A stretch of 64,000 nucleotides of DNA from Halapricum salinum. Its GTDB lineage: Archaea; Halobacteriota; Halobacteria; Halobacteriales; Haloarculaceae. Below, piece by piece: positions 51,693 through 59,499 of the stretch. The notes beneath the pieces were generated by a model, which was not told the origin of the DNA, did no database searches, and saw only the letters and a list, made by a program, of their open reading frames with translations. The translations under genes and the position numbers were made by a program. How positions within the stretch are numbered: position 1 is the stretch's first letter; every line of letters starts with the position of its first letter. The stretch covers positions 798,887-862,886 of the forward strand of contig NZ_CP031310.1 of NCBI RefSeq assembly GCF_004799665.1, read 5' to 3'.

Positions 51693-52408
51693 ACGTCTTC
51701 GGCGTCCGGAGACGGCTGCTCGTCGCGGACGAGCCGGGCACAGTAGCGGATGTCGGCCTCCGGATCGACGAGGTGAGTCCGACGACAGAAGGCGTCGACC
51801 GGCTCGCCAGTCGTGGCGACGAACTCGCCGCCGTCGAGCAGTCGCTCGGACTGCTCGAAACTGCCCAGGTGCTCGCCGTCCCAGATGTATCGCGTCCGGA
51901 TTCTGAGACTGCCGTCCGACTCGCTACAGAAGAACGACCGCTCGACACGAGCCTCGCCGGCCTCGTGCACACCCTCGTACTGCAATGCTGCACCGTCCTC
52001 GATTTCGACTGCGGTCGCCGGCTGGAAGGTCGAGGTGACGTCGGCGTCGGGGACCGGATCCCGACCCTCGGCGGCGGTCCCGTCGAGACAGAACTCGATA
52101 TCGTCCTTGCGGTGCAGATAGTGGTGGTCTTCACAGAACGCCAGCAGTTCCTGACCTGTGTGTCGCACTCGCCGGCCATCGTCTTCGAGCAGCCAGCTCT
52201 CGTCGACGGTCGTCACCGTCTCCTCGCCGTCGACGTAGGCCGTCTCGACCGCCAGCACGCCTTCCGAGAGGTAGTAGGTTCGCTCGATTGTCGCGTAGCC
52301 GTACTGGTGAGTCCCCCGAAAGAGGGGGTCGCCGTCGGCAGCAGCCACCCGGGGGCGCAACTGCTCGAAGTCCGATCGAACTGCCGACAGCGGCACGTCG
52401 ACACCCAT
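51689..52408 (-). CDS. Conserved haloarchaeal protein of unknown function
   Basis: 239 residues, acidic, beta-rich, with five cysteines, including FCEDHHYLH and FCRRTHLVD. These two segments look like an internal repeat, each holding Cys plus His. The two halves (about 1-120 and 121-239) may be duplicated domains. A GTTTTTGC box at about 52432-52439 on this strand supports the ATG at 52408. No family recognised; a metal-binding role is only a guess. Confidence 0.5.
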   Translation of the reverse strand: MGVDVPLSAVRSDFEQLRPRVAAADGDPLFRGTHQYGYATIERTYYLSEGVLAVETAYVDGEETVTTVDESWLLEDDGRRVRHTGQELLAFCEDHHYLHRKDDIEFCLDGTAAEGRDPVPDADVTSTFQPATAVEIEDGAALQYEGVHEAGEARVERSFFCSESDGSLRIRTRYIWDGEHLGSFEQSERLLDGGEFVATTGEPVDAFCRRTHLVDPEADIRYCARLVRDEQPSPDAEDV

Positions 52409-52450
52409 CACTCTCTTCTGGGCGGTCGAGGAGCAAAAACTACCCGGCTC

Positions 52451-52882
52451 TCACAGTTCCGTGCGCATCTCGACGTGCGGGATCCCTGCTTCTTCGAACT
52501 CCTCGCCGACCTGCTCGTACCCGACCCGCGCGTAGAACGGCGCGGCCCGCGTCTGGGAATGAAGGACGAGCCGGTCGACGCCTTCCTCGCGAGCGATCTC
52601 CTCGATGCGACCCATGATCGCACGGCCAAGTCCCCCGTCGCGGTAGTCGGCCAGCACCGCGATTCGCTCGACTTTACCCGTCCGGTCGTCGAGTGTGCGG
52701 AATCGACCTGCACCGACCGGCTCGCCGTCGTCGTAGGCCGCGAGGTGGATCGCCGTCTCGTCGTGTTCGTCGACCTCGATCTCGGGGTCGACGCCTTGCT
52801 CCTCGACGAAGACCGTCTTCCGAACGGTGAGGGCGTCCTCGTAGATCGACTCCGAGCGGCCGACGCGGATCTCCCGCTGCAT
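52451..52882 (-). CDS. GNAT-family N-acetyltransferase (ElaA-like)
   Basis: 143 residues with the GNAT core: VGAGRFRTLDDRTGKVERIAV (strands 3-4), then ADYRDGGLGRAIMGRIEEIA holding the acetyl-CoA loop R/GxxGxG/A, then FYARVGYEQVGEEFEEAGIPHVEM, which is characteristic of the ElaA subfamily. The acceptor is unknown. ATG 52882 gives MQREIRVGR. Divergent from the aminopeptidase gene with an 81-base gap. Confidence 0.85.
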   Translation of the reverse strand: MQREIRVGRSESIYEDALTVRKTVFVEEQGVDPEIEVDEHDETAIHLAAYDDGEPVGAGRFRTLDDRTGKVERIAVLADYRDGGLGRAIMGRIEEIAREEGVDRLVLHSQTRAAPFYARVGYEQVGEEFEEAGIPHVEMRTEL

Positions 52883-52963
52883 AGTCGTCGGTATGGGCCT
52901 CGGGCTGAAGAGCGTGACTCTCCGGGCGAAAATAGTTAGCCCACGCCGCCCGAGGGTGGGGAT

Positions 52964-54052
52964 ATGGACCCACGAATCCGTGAACACGCCGAGATCATCG
53001 TCAACCACTCCATCGACTGCGAAGACGGCGATCACGTCGTTATCGACGCCCACCCCGTCGCAGAGGACCTCACGACCGCCCTCGTCGAGGCCGTCGCCGA
53101 CGTCGGCGGGCACCCGCTCGTGATTCAGGAACGGCTCGGCCAGCGCTTCCGCCGGGCGTATCTCAACAACTACGACGGTGAGTTCGAGACGCCCGAACAC
53201 ACCGGCGCCCTCTACGAGGCGATGGACGCCTACATCGCGATCAAGGGCAGCGACAACGAGACACAACTGAGCGACGTCGACACTGAAACCAAGGCCGACT
53301 ACGAGCGTGCCTACGAACCGGTGAGAGAGACGCGCCTGAACAAACCCTGGAACCTCACGCTCTACCCCGCGCCCGCCAACGCCCAGGTGGCCGAGATGGC
53401 CACCGAGGAGTACGAGAACTTCGTCTGGGACGCCATCCTCAAAGACTGGGACGCCGTGCGCGAACACCAGCAGGAGATGGCCGACCGACTCACCGAGGCC
53501 GAAGACGTCCGCATCGTCTCGGGCGACACCCTGGACGTGACGATGTCCGTCGAAGGCAACAAAACCCTCAACGACTACGGCGAGGCCAACCTCCCCGGCG
53601 GCGAGGTCTTCACCGCGCCCAAAAAGTACAGCGTCGAGGGCGAGGCGTACTTCGACATCCCGATCTACCACGAGGGTCACGAGATCGCCGGCGCACACCT
53701 GGTTTTCGAGGACGGGAAAGTCGTCGAGCACAGCGCCGAGAAGAACGAGGACTATCTGACGGACATCCTCGACACGGACGAGGGCGCTCGGTACCTGGGC
53801 GAGCTCGGCATCGGGATGAACCGCGACATCGACCGCTTCACGCGGAACATCCTGTTCGACGAGAAGATGGGCGACACCGTCCACATGGCCGTCGGCCGGG
53901 CCTACCCCGAGACGGTGGGTGAGGACAACGAGCAGAATTCCTCGGCCGTGCACGTCGACATGATCGCGGACATGAGCGAGAATTCCTACATCGAACTCGA
54001 CGGCGAGGTCGTGCAGCGCGACGGTGCGTTCTGGTTCGAAGACGACTTCTGA
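52964..54052 (+). CDS. M29-family aminopeptidase
   Basis: 362 residues. The family's metal-binding landmarks are visible: NLPGGEVFTAP (Glu ligand), a YFDIPIYHEGHEI segment, LGELGIGMN, and VHVDMI (His and Asp ligands) near the C-terminus. It should remove N-terminal residues from peptides in the cytoplasm as a dimer with two Zn/Co ions. ATG 52964 begins MDPRIREHAEIIV. Confidence 0.9.
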   Translation: MDPRIREHAEIIVNHSIDCEDGDHVVIDAHPVAEDLTTALVEAVADVGGHPLVIQERLGQRFRRAYLNNYDGEFETPEHTGALYEAMDAYIAIKGSDNETQLSDVDTETKADYERAYEPVRETRLNKPWNLTLYPAPANAQVAEMATEEYENFVWDAILKDWDAVREHQQEMADRLTEAEDVRIVSGDTLDVTMSVEGNKTLNDYGEANLPGGEVFTAPKKYSVEGEAYFDIPIYHEGHEIAGAHLVFEDGKVVEHSAEKNEDYLTDILDTDEGARYLGELGIGMNRDIDRFTRNILFDEKMGDTVHMAVGRAYPETVGEDNEQNSSAVHVDMIADMSENSYIELDGEVVQRDGAFWFEDDF

Positions 54053-54129
54053 GTTCCCGGTGCTGCCAGTTTCACGTCCCGTGGTACCGAACGACACACA
54101 TTACTCATAGTGGTCCCTTACGCACACCC

Positions 54130-54426
54130 ATGGAGGGACTCCTCTGGCTGGCGTTCACCCTCGTGCTCTCCGTCTTGCCGTCACTGCTGTTTCTGGGACT
54201 GTGGCGCGGACTGATGGCGTTGCGGGACGACGAACTGGTCCAGCGACTCGACGCGGAACACTTCCCGGAGACGACGATCGCCCCGCGGCCGACGTTTCTC
54301 GGCAAGGATATCGAGGCTGTGTTGTCGATTCGAGGGCCGAGAGGTGGCTCGGAGTGCCCGAACTGCGGTGCGCAGAGCGCCAGCGGCGTGGACTACTGTG
54401 AGCAGTGTCTGGGCAGCGTCGAGTGA
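54130..54426 (+). CDS. Membrane-anchored zinc-ribbon protein
   Basis: 98 residues. One hydrophobic helix (about 4-27) is followed by a basic/acidic linker and a C-terminal zinc ribbon with C76, C79, C90, C93 (CPNCG...YCEQC). This design is common among haloarchaeal proteins of unknown role (zinc-ribbon domain facing the cytoplasm). The repeat element of family B follows the stop codon. Confidence 0.7.
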   Translation: MEGLLWLAFTLVLSVLPSLLFLGLWRGLMALRDDELVQRLDAEHFPETTIAPRPTFLGKDIEAVLSIRGPRGGSECPNCGAQSASGVDYCEQCLGSVE

Positions 54427-54435
54427 GAAAGTGTT

Positions 54436-54650
54436 CGAACCGCGGTCGCGGTCCAGCATACACCGACCACAGGGAGGCGTTTTTCCGTCAGAGCGAAGCT
54501 CTGACGACGTCAACGTCGTTACACACCGTTGACCACCGGAATCGCCCTCGCAAGGCGATTCCGGCTTTTTCCCCAAGTTTTTCTCGCGAGCGGTGCCCGC
54601 AGCGAGCGCGTTCATGCGCTCGCGAGGACACCCGAGCGAGAAAAAGTGGT
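54436..54650. repeat. Dispersed hairpin repeat, family B copy 2 (inverted)
   Basis: Reverse-complement relative of 30105-30290. It has CCGGAATCGCC (54536-54546)/GGCGATTCCGG (54554-54564) with a seven-base loop, followed by CTTTTTCCCC, and CGAGCGC (54603-54609)/GCGCTCG (54616-54622) with a six-base loop. Compared with copy 1 the second stem has changed on both arms. Read on the + strand, the first hairpin plus T-run looks like an intrinsic terminator for the zinc-ribbon gene. The element ends directly at the EF-2 stop codon. Confidence 0.75.
54536..54569 (+). terminator. Hairpin with T-run
   Basis: The 11-base-pair stem at 54536-54564 is followed by CTTTTT at 54564-54569, a terminator-like layout for + strand transcripts leaving the zinc-ribbon gene at 54426. 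It is part of repeat family B, so termination may be a side function of the repeat. Confidence 0.4.
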
Positions 54651-56837
54651 TTAGAAGTAGTCGATCATCTCGGGCAGTTCCTGCTTCATGCCCTTGCGCT
54701 CGCGGATCTCGGCAATCTTCTCCGGCTGGAGGTTGTCGGCCATGACGCGGAAGCCGGCGTTCTCGGTGTTCCAGGAGGCGCGGCCTTCCGTGGCCGAGCG
54801 GATGTCACTGGAGAAGCCGATCATCTCGTCGACGGGCGCGATGCCCTCGACGACCATGAGGTCGCCTTCCTGGTACATGTCGTCGACGCGGCCACGGCGG
54901 CCCTGGATCTCACCCGATGCGGCGCCCATGTGCTCGTTAGGGACGTCGATACGGACGTCCTGAATCGGTTCGAGCAGGCGGATCTCGGCGTCCATCAGGG
55001 CGTTGTGGACGGCCTGGCGGACGGCCGGGATGACCTGGGCGGGACCGCGGTGGATGGCGTCCTCGTGCAGGCGTGCGTCGTGCAGGCGGATGAGCGACCC
55101 CTGAACCGGCTCGTTGGCCAGCGGGCCGTCGTCGAGGGCCTCTTCGAGGCCTTCGATGACGAGCTCCATCGTCTCGTTGAGGTGCTGGATCCCCTTCGTG
55201 TCGTCGATGAAGATGTTGGTGCCGTGGATGTGCTCGACTTCCTGGGAGGTGTCCTTGTCGAGGCCGGCGTCCTGGAGCGCTTCGCGGCGTTCCAGTTCGG
55301 GCATGTCCATGCTGGCCTCGCCGAGCTTGATCGTCTCGACGATGTCCTCGTCGAGGGGTTCGACGGTGATGTAAAAGCGGTTGTGGCGGTTCGGCGAGAT
55401 ACCCTCGACCTCGCGGCTCGAACTCTGGGGGGCCTCGCGGTAGACGACGATCGGTTCACCGGTGGTGATCGGAATGCCCTGGTTGCGCTCGATACGCTGG
55501 CCGATGACTTCGAGGTGGAGTTCACCCTGCCCGGAGATGAGGTGCTCACCGGTGTCCTCGTTGATCTCGATCTGGATCGTCGGGTCTTCCTTGGCGACCT
55601 GCTGGAGCGTCTGGATGAGCTTCGGCAGATCGTCCATCGACTGTGCCTCGACGGATTTGGTGATGACTGGCTCGGAGATGTGCTCGATAGACTCGAACGG
55701 CGTCATCTCGACGCTACTGACCGTGGAGCCGGCAATGGCGTCCTTGAGGCCGGTGACGGCGGCGATGTTCCCCGCGGGGACTTTCTCGACTTCCTCGCGT
55801 TCGCCACCCATGTAGATACCGACGCTCTGGACGCGGTTTTTGCCCGCAGTCCCGGAGACGTACAGCTCCTGGCCCTTTTCGAGGGTGCCCGAGAAGACAC
55901 GGCCGGCGGCGATTTCGCCGGCGTGAGGGTCGATACCGATGTCGGTGACCATCAGGACGACTTCGCCGTTCTCGTCGACCAGACGCATGTCCTCGGCGAG
56001 TTCGGATTCGTCGTCACCACGCCAGATGCGCGGCACGCGCATCGGCTGGGCATCGATGGGGTTCGGGAAGTGCTCACAGACCATGTCGAGCACGACATCG
56101 CTGAGCGGCGTCCGCTCGTGGAGTTCCTGGCGTTTGTCGGCGCGTTCGAGCTCCATGATTTCGCCGAAGTCCATCCCGGTGCGCTGCATCGAGGGCATCG
56201 AGACACCCCACTTGTACAGCGCCGACCCGAAGCCGACCGTGCCGTCCTCGACGGAGACGGTCCAGTCGTCGATGTCGTCCATCTCCTCGGTCATGCCGCG
56301 GATGAGTTCGTTGACGTCGCGGATGACGGCCAGGAGACGCTCCTGCATCTCCTCGGGCCCTTCCTGGAGCTCGGAGATGAGGCGGTCGACCTTGTTGATG
56401 AACAGGGTCGGTTTGACACCCTCGCGGAGTGCCTGTCGCAGCACCGTCTCAGTCTGAGGCATGGCCCCTTCGACGGCGTCCACGACGACGAGCGCGCCGT
56501 CGACGGCGCGCATCGCTCGCGTGACGTCCCCGCCGAAGTCGACGTGGCCGGGGGTGTCGATGAGGTTGATGAGGTGGTTGGTGTCCTCGTACTCGTGGGT
56601 CATCGAGACGTTGGCCGCGTCGATGGTGATCCCGCGTTCCTGTTCGTCTTCCTCGGTGTCCATCATCAGCTTCGTCGCCTCGCCTTCGTCGGCGATCATG
56701 CCGGCACCGGCGAGGAGATTGTCTGTCAGCGTCGTCTTGCCGTGGTCGACGTGAGCAGCGATGGCGATGTTCCGGATGTTCTCCGGCTTGTCCATCAGTG
56801 TCTCACATTCCTGGACAATTTTCTTGCGTCGGCCCAT
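54651..56837 (-). CDS. fusA: Translation elongation factor EF-2
   Basis: 728 residues. G-domain motifs AHVDHGKT (28-35), DTPGHVDF and NKVDR are intact, and [13 protein letters not shown] near residue 600 contains the His modified to diphthamide. It drives translocation on the ribosome. The conserved start [12 protein letters not shown] fixes the ATG at 56837; the frame is open for another 222 codons upstream, but only because GC-rich repeats lack stops there. A CTTTTGAC box at about 56862-56870 on this strand fits the promoter. Confidence 0.97.
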   Translation of the reverse strand: MGRRKKIVQECETLMDKPENIRNIAIAAHVDHGKTTLTDNLLAGAGMIADEGEATKLMMDTEEDEQERGITIDAANVSMTHEYEDTNHLINLIDTPGHVDFGGDVTRAMRAVDGALVVVDAVEGAMPQTETVLRQALREGVKPTLFINKVDRLISELQEGPEEMQERLLAVIRDVNELIRGMTEEMDDIDDWTVSVEDGTVGFGSALYKWGVSMPSMQRTGMDFGEIMELERADKRQELHERTPLSDVVLDMVCEHFPNPIDAQPMRVPRIWRGDDESELAEDMRLVDENGEVVLMVTDIGIDPHAGEIAAGRVFSGTLEKGQELYVSGTAGKNRVQSVGIYMGGEREEVEKVPAGNIAAVTGLKDAIAGSTVSSVEMTPFESIEHISEPVITKSVEAQSMDDLPKLIQTLQQVAKEDPTIQIEINEDTGEHLISGQGELHLEVIGQRIERNQGIPITTGEPIVVYREAPQSSSREVEGISPNRHNRFYITVEPLDEDIVETIKLGEASMDMPELERREALQDAGLDKDTSQEVEHIHGTNIFIDDTKGIQHLNETMELVIEGLEEALDDGPLANEPVQGSLIRLHDARLHEDAIHRGPAQVIPAVRQAVHNALMDAEIRLLEPIQDVRIDVPNEHMGAASGEIQGRRGRVDDMYQEGDLMVVEGIAPVDEMIGFSSDIRSATEGRASWNTENAGFRVMADNLQPEKIAEIRERKGMKQELPEMIDYF

Positions 56838-56874
56838 TATGCGCGTCTCTACCGGAAGGAGGGTCAAAAGGGTA

Positions 56875-57108
56875 GTGTTTCGGCCTGAGGGCGACGGTTC
56901 AGAGCCCGAAGGCCGAAGCTCGGGAGGCGCCGAGGGAACGAGGCGTCTCCAGGTGTTTCCGCGTGAGCGCGACGATTGGAGCGCGAACGCGGAAGCTCGG
57001 CAGGGAGCGAGCCTGTCGAGCGGACTGCCGGTGTTTCCGCGTGAGTGCGCTATACAGGCGCACGAACGTCGAAGCCCGGTGGAGACGACCGGAAAGGAGC
57101 TATGCGTT
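56875..57108 (+). repeat. Three tandem 78-base structured units
   Basis: Units start at 56875, 56953 and 57031, exactly 78 apart, each opening GTGTTTC. In every unit an outer stem, the trinucleotide TGA, an inner stem, GAA and the outer stem partner follow in order: CGGCC-TGA-GGGC/GCCC-GAA-GGCCG; CCGCG-TGA-GCGC/GCGC-GAA-CGCGG; CCGCG-TGA-GTGCGC/GCGCAC-GAA-CGTCG (weaker outer stem). A second short hairpin follows each (for example CTCGG/CCGAG, GCTCG/CGAGC, CCGGT/ACCGG). As RNA from the + strand, UGA/GAA makes a U-A pair plus tandem sheared G-A pairs. Stem bases vary with compensation while the internal loop stays constant. Confidence 0.7.
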
Positions 57109-57149
57109 CCCAAACAGTCATACGTCTCTGCCCCGTGTGACCAACACAC

Positions 57150-57902
57150 ATGGACATACGGGTCACAGGCGACGGCCCGGCAGAACCGTTCCTCGGTGCG
57201 GCGAGCCTCTTCGAGACCGAGCACGACCTCCAACAGCAGGTCCACATCGAGATCAGGGAGGATCCGGACGAGCGGACGCGGGTCAGCCACGACGACGACA
57301 CACACCGACTGGTCATCTCCCGGCAGGCAGCCACGAGCGCGATGGCCCGCGAACTCGCATTGCACGAGTTCGGGCACATGCGTCACCACGAAGACGGCCA
57401 CCCCTCGCACGTCCAGTCCCTGGAAGAAGTGCTCTTTCTGGCGCTGACGGGCCGCAGCGTCGAGCGGCGGAAAGTGACACACTGCTATCAGATAGCCAAC
57501 CACGTCAAGGACATCTACGCCGACGACCTCTGGATCGGGCTAGCACCGACTGAAAAGCTCGTTCGATTCTTCGAGTCGACGCTGGCGGCGGCGGTCGCGG
57601 ATCGACCGACTGCCACGTCCCCAGCGTGGAAACGGCTGACTCCTGCTGCCGATCCCGACATCACCGCCGTCAACGCCGCGTTCGCGCTGGCGCTGTGTGA
57701 GCGCCACGACCTCCTCGACCGCGGTCATCGGATCTACGAACTCGCCAGGGTGGCCGCCCGGGACGCCCCCGAGGTCGGCTTCGAGACGTTCAAACACCGG
57801 TTTCGGGCGCTCGATCCCGAGCCCGACGAGAGCGACTACCGCAAGTCGATGGTCGAGATTACCCGCGAGTACGTCCTGGGTGGCGAGCAGGCCGCGGATT
57901 GA
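57150..57902 (+). CDS. DUF5781-like protein with an HEFGH motif
   Basis: 250 residues. HEFGH (72-76) in an [13 protein letters not shown] context is the zinc-metallopeptidase HExxH form, and a Glu-rich helix ([10 protein letters not shown]) follows about 15 residues later as a possible third-ligand region. The rest is helical and acidic. I associate it with haloarchaeal DUF5781 from memory. No signal peptide, so it would act in the cytoplasm. It lies downstream of the tandem structured units, in the direction their RNA would be transcribed. Confidence 0.65.
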   Translation: MDIRVTGDGPAEPFLGAASLFETEHDLQQQVHIEIREDPDERTRVSHDDDTHRLVISRQAATSAMARELALHEFGHMRHHEDGHPSHVQSLEEVLFLALTGRSVERRKVTHCYQIANHVKDIYADDLWIGLAPTEKLVRFFESTLAAAVADRPTATSPAWKRLTPAADPDITAVNAAFALALCERHDLLDRGHRIYELARVAARDAPEVGFETFKHRFRALDPEPDESDYRKSMVEITREYVLGGEQAAD

Positions 57903-57911
57903 ACACGAGCG

Positions 57912-58988
57912 TCAAGAGTCGTCGCTGTCGACATCGTCGTCTTCGTCTCCATCTTCGTCCTCGACGTGATCGACGGGATCGGTCGACGGGAATCCCTCGT
58001 CTTTGAGGTTGTCGACGACCGAGCGACCGCTGTCGTCGACCGTCCAGTCGTGAGCGTGTGGTTCGTGGCCGTCGAAGACCTCGTGGACCATCTTCACACC
58101 ATCCGAGAGCGTCTCCAGGCCGTAGCCGCCTTCGAGGACGAACCCGAGACCGGCGTCGATGCGATCACAGAGGTCTCGCAGGTAGGCGGTCTGGAGGCCG
58201 TAGCCGTCGGTCGTGACGACCATCCGTGAGATCGGATCGTGCTCGTGAGCGTCGAAGCCGGCGCTGACGAGCAGCAAGTCGGGATCGAAGTCCGCGATCG
58301 AGGGTCCGATCACCTCCTCCAGTGCGGCCATGTACTCGGCGTCGCCACAGCCGGGCGGGAACGGGACGTTCAGCGTCGTCATCTCGCCGCCGTCCTCGCC
58401 TGTTTCACCGAGTGCGCCCGTCCCCGGATACAGTCCTTCTTCGTGGATCGAGGCGTAGAAGACGTCCCCGCGATCGTAGAAGATGTCCTGCGTGCCGTTG
58501 CCGTGATGCACGTCCCAGTCGAGGATCGCCACGCGGTCGGCGCCGCCGACATCGAGGGCGTGCTGGGCGGCGACGGCGACGTTGTTGATGAAACAGAATC
58601 CCATCGCGTCGTCCTCGACGGCGTGGTGACCCGGCGGTCGTCCGAGCGCGAACGGCGTCTGTCGGCCGTCAGCGCCGTCGAGAGCGGCTTCGGCGGCCCA
58701 CTGGGCCAGTCCGGCCGCGGCGAGCGCGGCGTCCCAGGTCTCCTCGACGGCGACGGTGTCGGCGTCCCAGTGGCCGCCGCCGTCGGCACAGAATTCGCGG
58801 ATCTCTTCGACGTAGTCGGCGTCGTGGACTGCGAACACCGCCCCCTCACCCGCGGCGTCGGCCGCGACGTACTCGACGTTGTGACACTTCGAGAGCGTGC
58901 GCTTGATCGCCCGCAGACGGTCGGGACTCTCGGGGTGGCGCGCGCCGGTGTCGTGTTCGAGGCAGATGTCGCGGTAGCCAAACCTCAT
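57912..58988 (-). CDS. Histone deacetylase-family amidohydrolase
   Basis: 358 residues. Class I/II deacetylase motifs are complete: RPPGHHA (His121/His122), GFCFINNVA, DWDVHHGNG (zinc ligands Asp159 and His161) and SAGFDAHEHDP (third zinc ligand), then a glycine loop EGGYGLE. The last about 25 residues are almost all Asp/Glu. Its start overlaps the histone stop by four bases, so both are made from one mRNA. Substrates could be acetylated lysine on the histone or other proteins, or acetylpolyamines. Confidence 0.93.
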   Translation of the reverse strand: MRFGYRDICLEHDTGARHPESPDRLRAIKRTLSKCHNVEYVAADAAGEGAVFAVHDADYVEEIREFCADGGGHWDADTVAVEETWDAALAAAGLAQWAAEAALDGADGRQTPFALGRPPGHHAVEDDAMGFCFINNVAVAAQHALDVGGADRVAILDWDVHHGNGTQDIFYDRGDVFYASIHEEGLYPGTGALGETGEDGGEMTTLNVPFPPGCGDAEYMAALEEVIGPSIADFDPDLLLVSAGFDAHEHDPISRMVVTTDGYGLQTAYLRDLCDRIDAGLGFVLEGGYGLETLSDGVKMVHEVFDGHEPHAHDWTVDDSGRSVVDNLKDEGFPSTDPVDHVEDEDGDEDDDVDSDDS

Positions 58989-59425
58989 TCAAAGTACGGC
59001 CTGAGTTCGTCGTAACATTCGATGTCGTCGTCCTTAACAGTGCGGCGTCCGGCGTGGCGGGCCAGCAGCGCGGCCGCGGCGGCGACGGTATCTGCTTCGG
59101 CCTCGAGAATCGACGCGAGCGCGACGCGAGCGTCCATCGCCACCCGATAGCGGTCGTCGATGTCGAGGCGTGCGATCCGGTCGACAGGTGCGATCGGCAA
59201 CTGCAGCGTGTCGGGATCAGGAACCTCGTCGACGCCGAAGTCCGCTGCCATCAGTGTCTTGCGGCCGTCCTCGCTCGCCCGCGCTGCTGCCTCGACCGCC
59301 AACCCAGCCCCACGGTCCTGAATCCGTTCGGTGAGTGCTTCGGTCGCGTCCGACCCGACCCGAAGCGAGCCGGCGTTTCGACGGATGATCGAATCCACCG
59401 GCGTAAACGGTAACTCGACGCTCAT
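58985..59425 (-). CDS. Archaeal histone (fused tandem histone folds)
   Basis: 146 residues made of two histone-fold repeats (about 1-67 and 75-146), each starting PFTPVDSIIRRNAG-like or PIAPVDRIARLD and ending in a helix with KTLMAADF or RTVKDDDI. The doublet is the haloarchaeal form and is much more acidic than methanogen histones. Haloarchaeal histones appear to act more like transcription factors than packaging proteins. ATG 59425 follows a TATA-like CTTAAG; the deacetylase gene overlaps its end. Confidence 0.93.
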   Translation of the reverse strand: MSVELPFTPVDSIIRRNAGSLRVGSDATEALTERIQDRGAGLAVEAAARASEDGRKTLMAADFGVDEVPDPDTLQLPIAPVDRIARLDIDDRYRVAMDARVALASILEAEADTVAAAAALLARHAGRRTVKDDDIECYDELRPYFE

Positions 59426-59430
59426 ACGCC

Positions 59431-59457
59431 ACATCGGGGCCGATGTCGGCTTAAGGG
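59431..59457 (-). promoter_or_regulatory. Histone operon promoter with dyad operator
   Basis: ACATCGG (59431-59437) and CCGATGT (59440-59446) form a perfect seven-base inverted repeat with a two-base spacer. It lies between a CTTAAG-type TATA box (about 59450-59456, read on the minus strand) and the ATG at 59425, over the predicted transcription start. That is a repressor-type position. Confidence 0.5.
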
Positions 59458-59499
59458 TTTCCTCATGGTGGTTCCTGTAGGTCTGTTTCGGGGTAACTC

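Noticed and set aside
54405-56888. 827-codon + strand frame opposite EF-2
   Set aside because: Antisense shadow of EF-2 with no independent start signal or motif.
56875-57108. CRISPR array or protein repeat interpretation of the 78-base units
   Set aside because: There are no short identical repeats separated by unique spacers. Although 78 is divisible by three, conservation follows base-paired stems and the TGA/GAA loop, not codons.
54651-57503. EF-2 extended upstream by 222 codons
   Set aside because: The conserved EF-2 start MGRRKKIVQ, a promoter box just before it, and the structured repeats in the extension show that translation starts at 56837.
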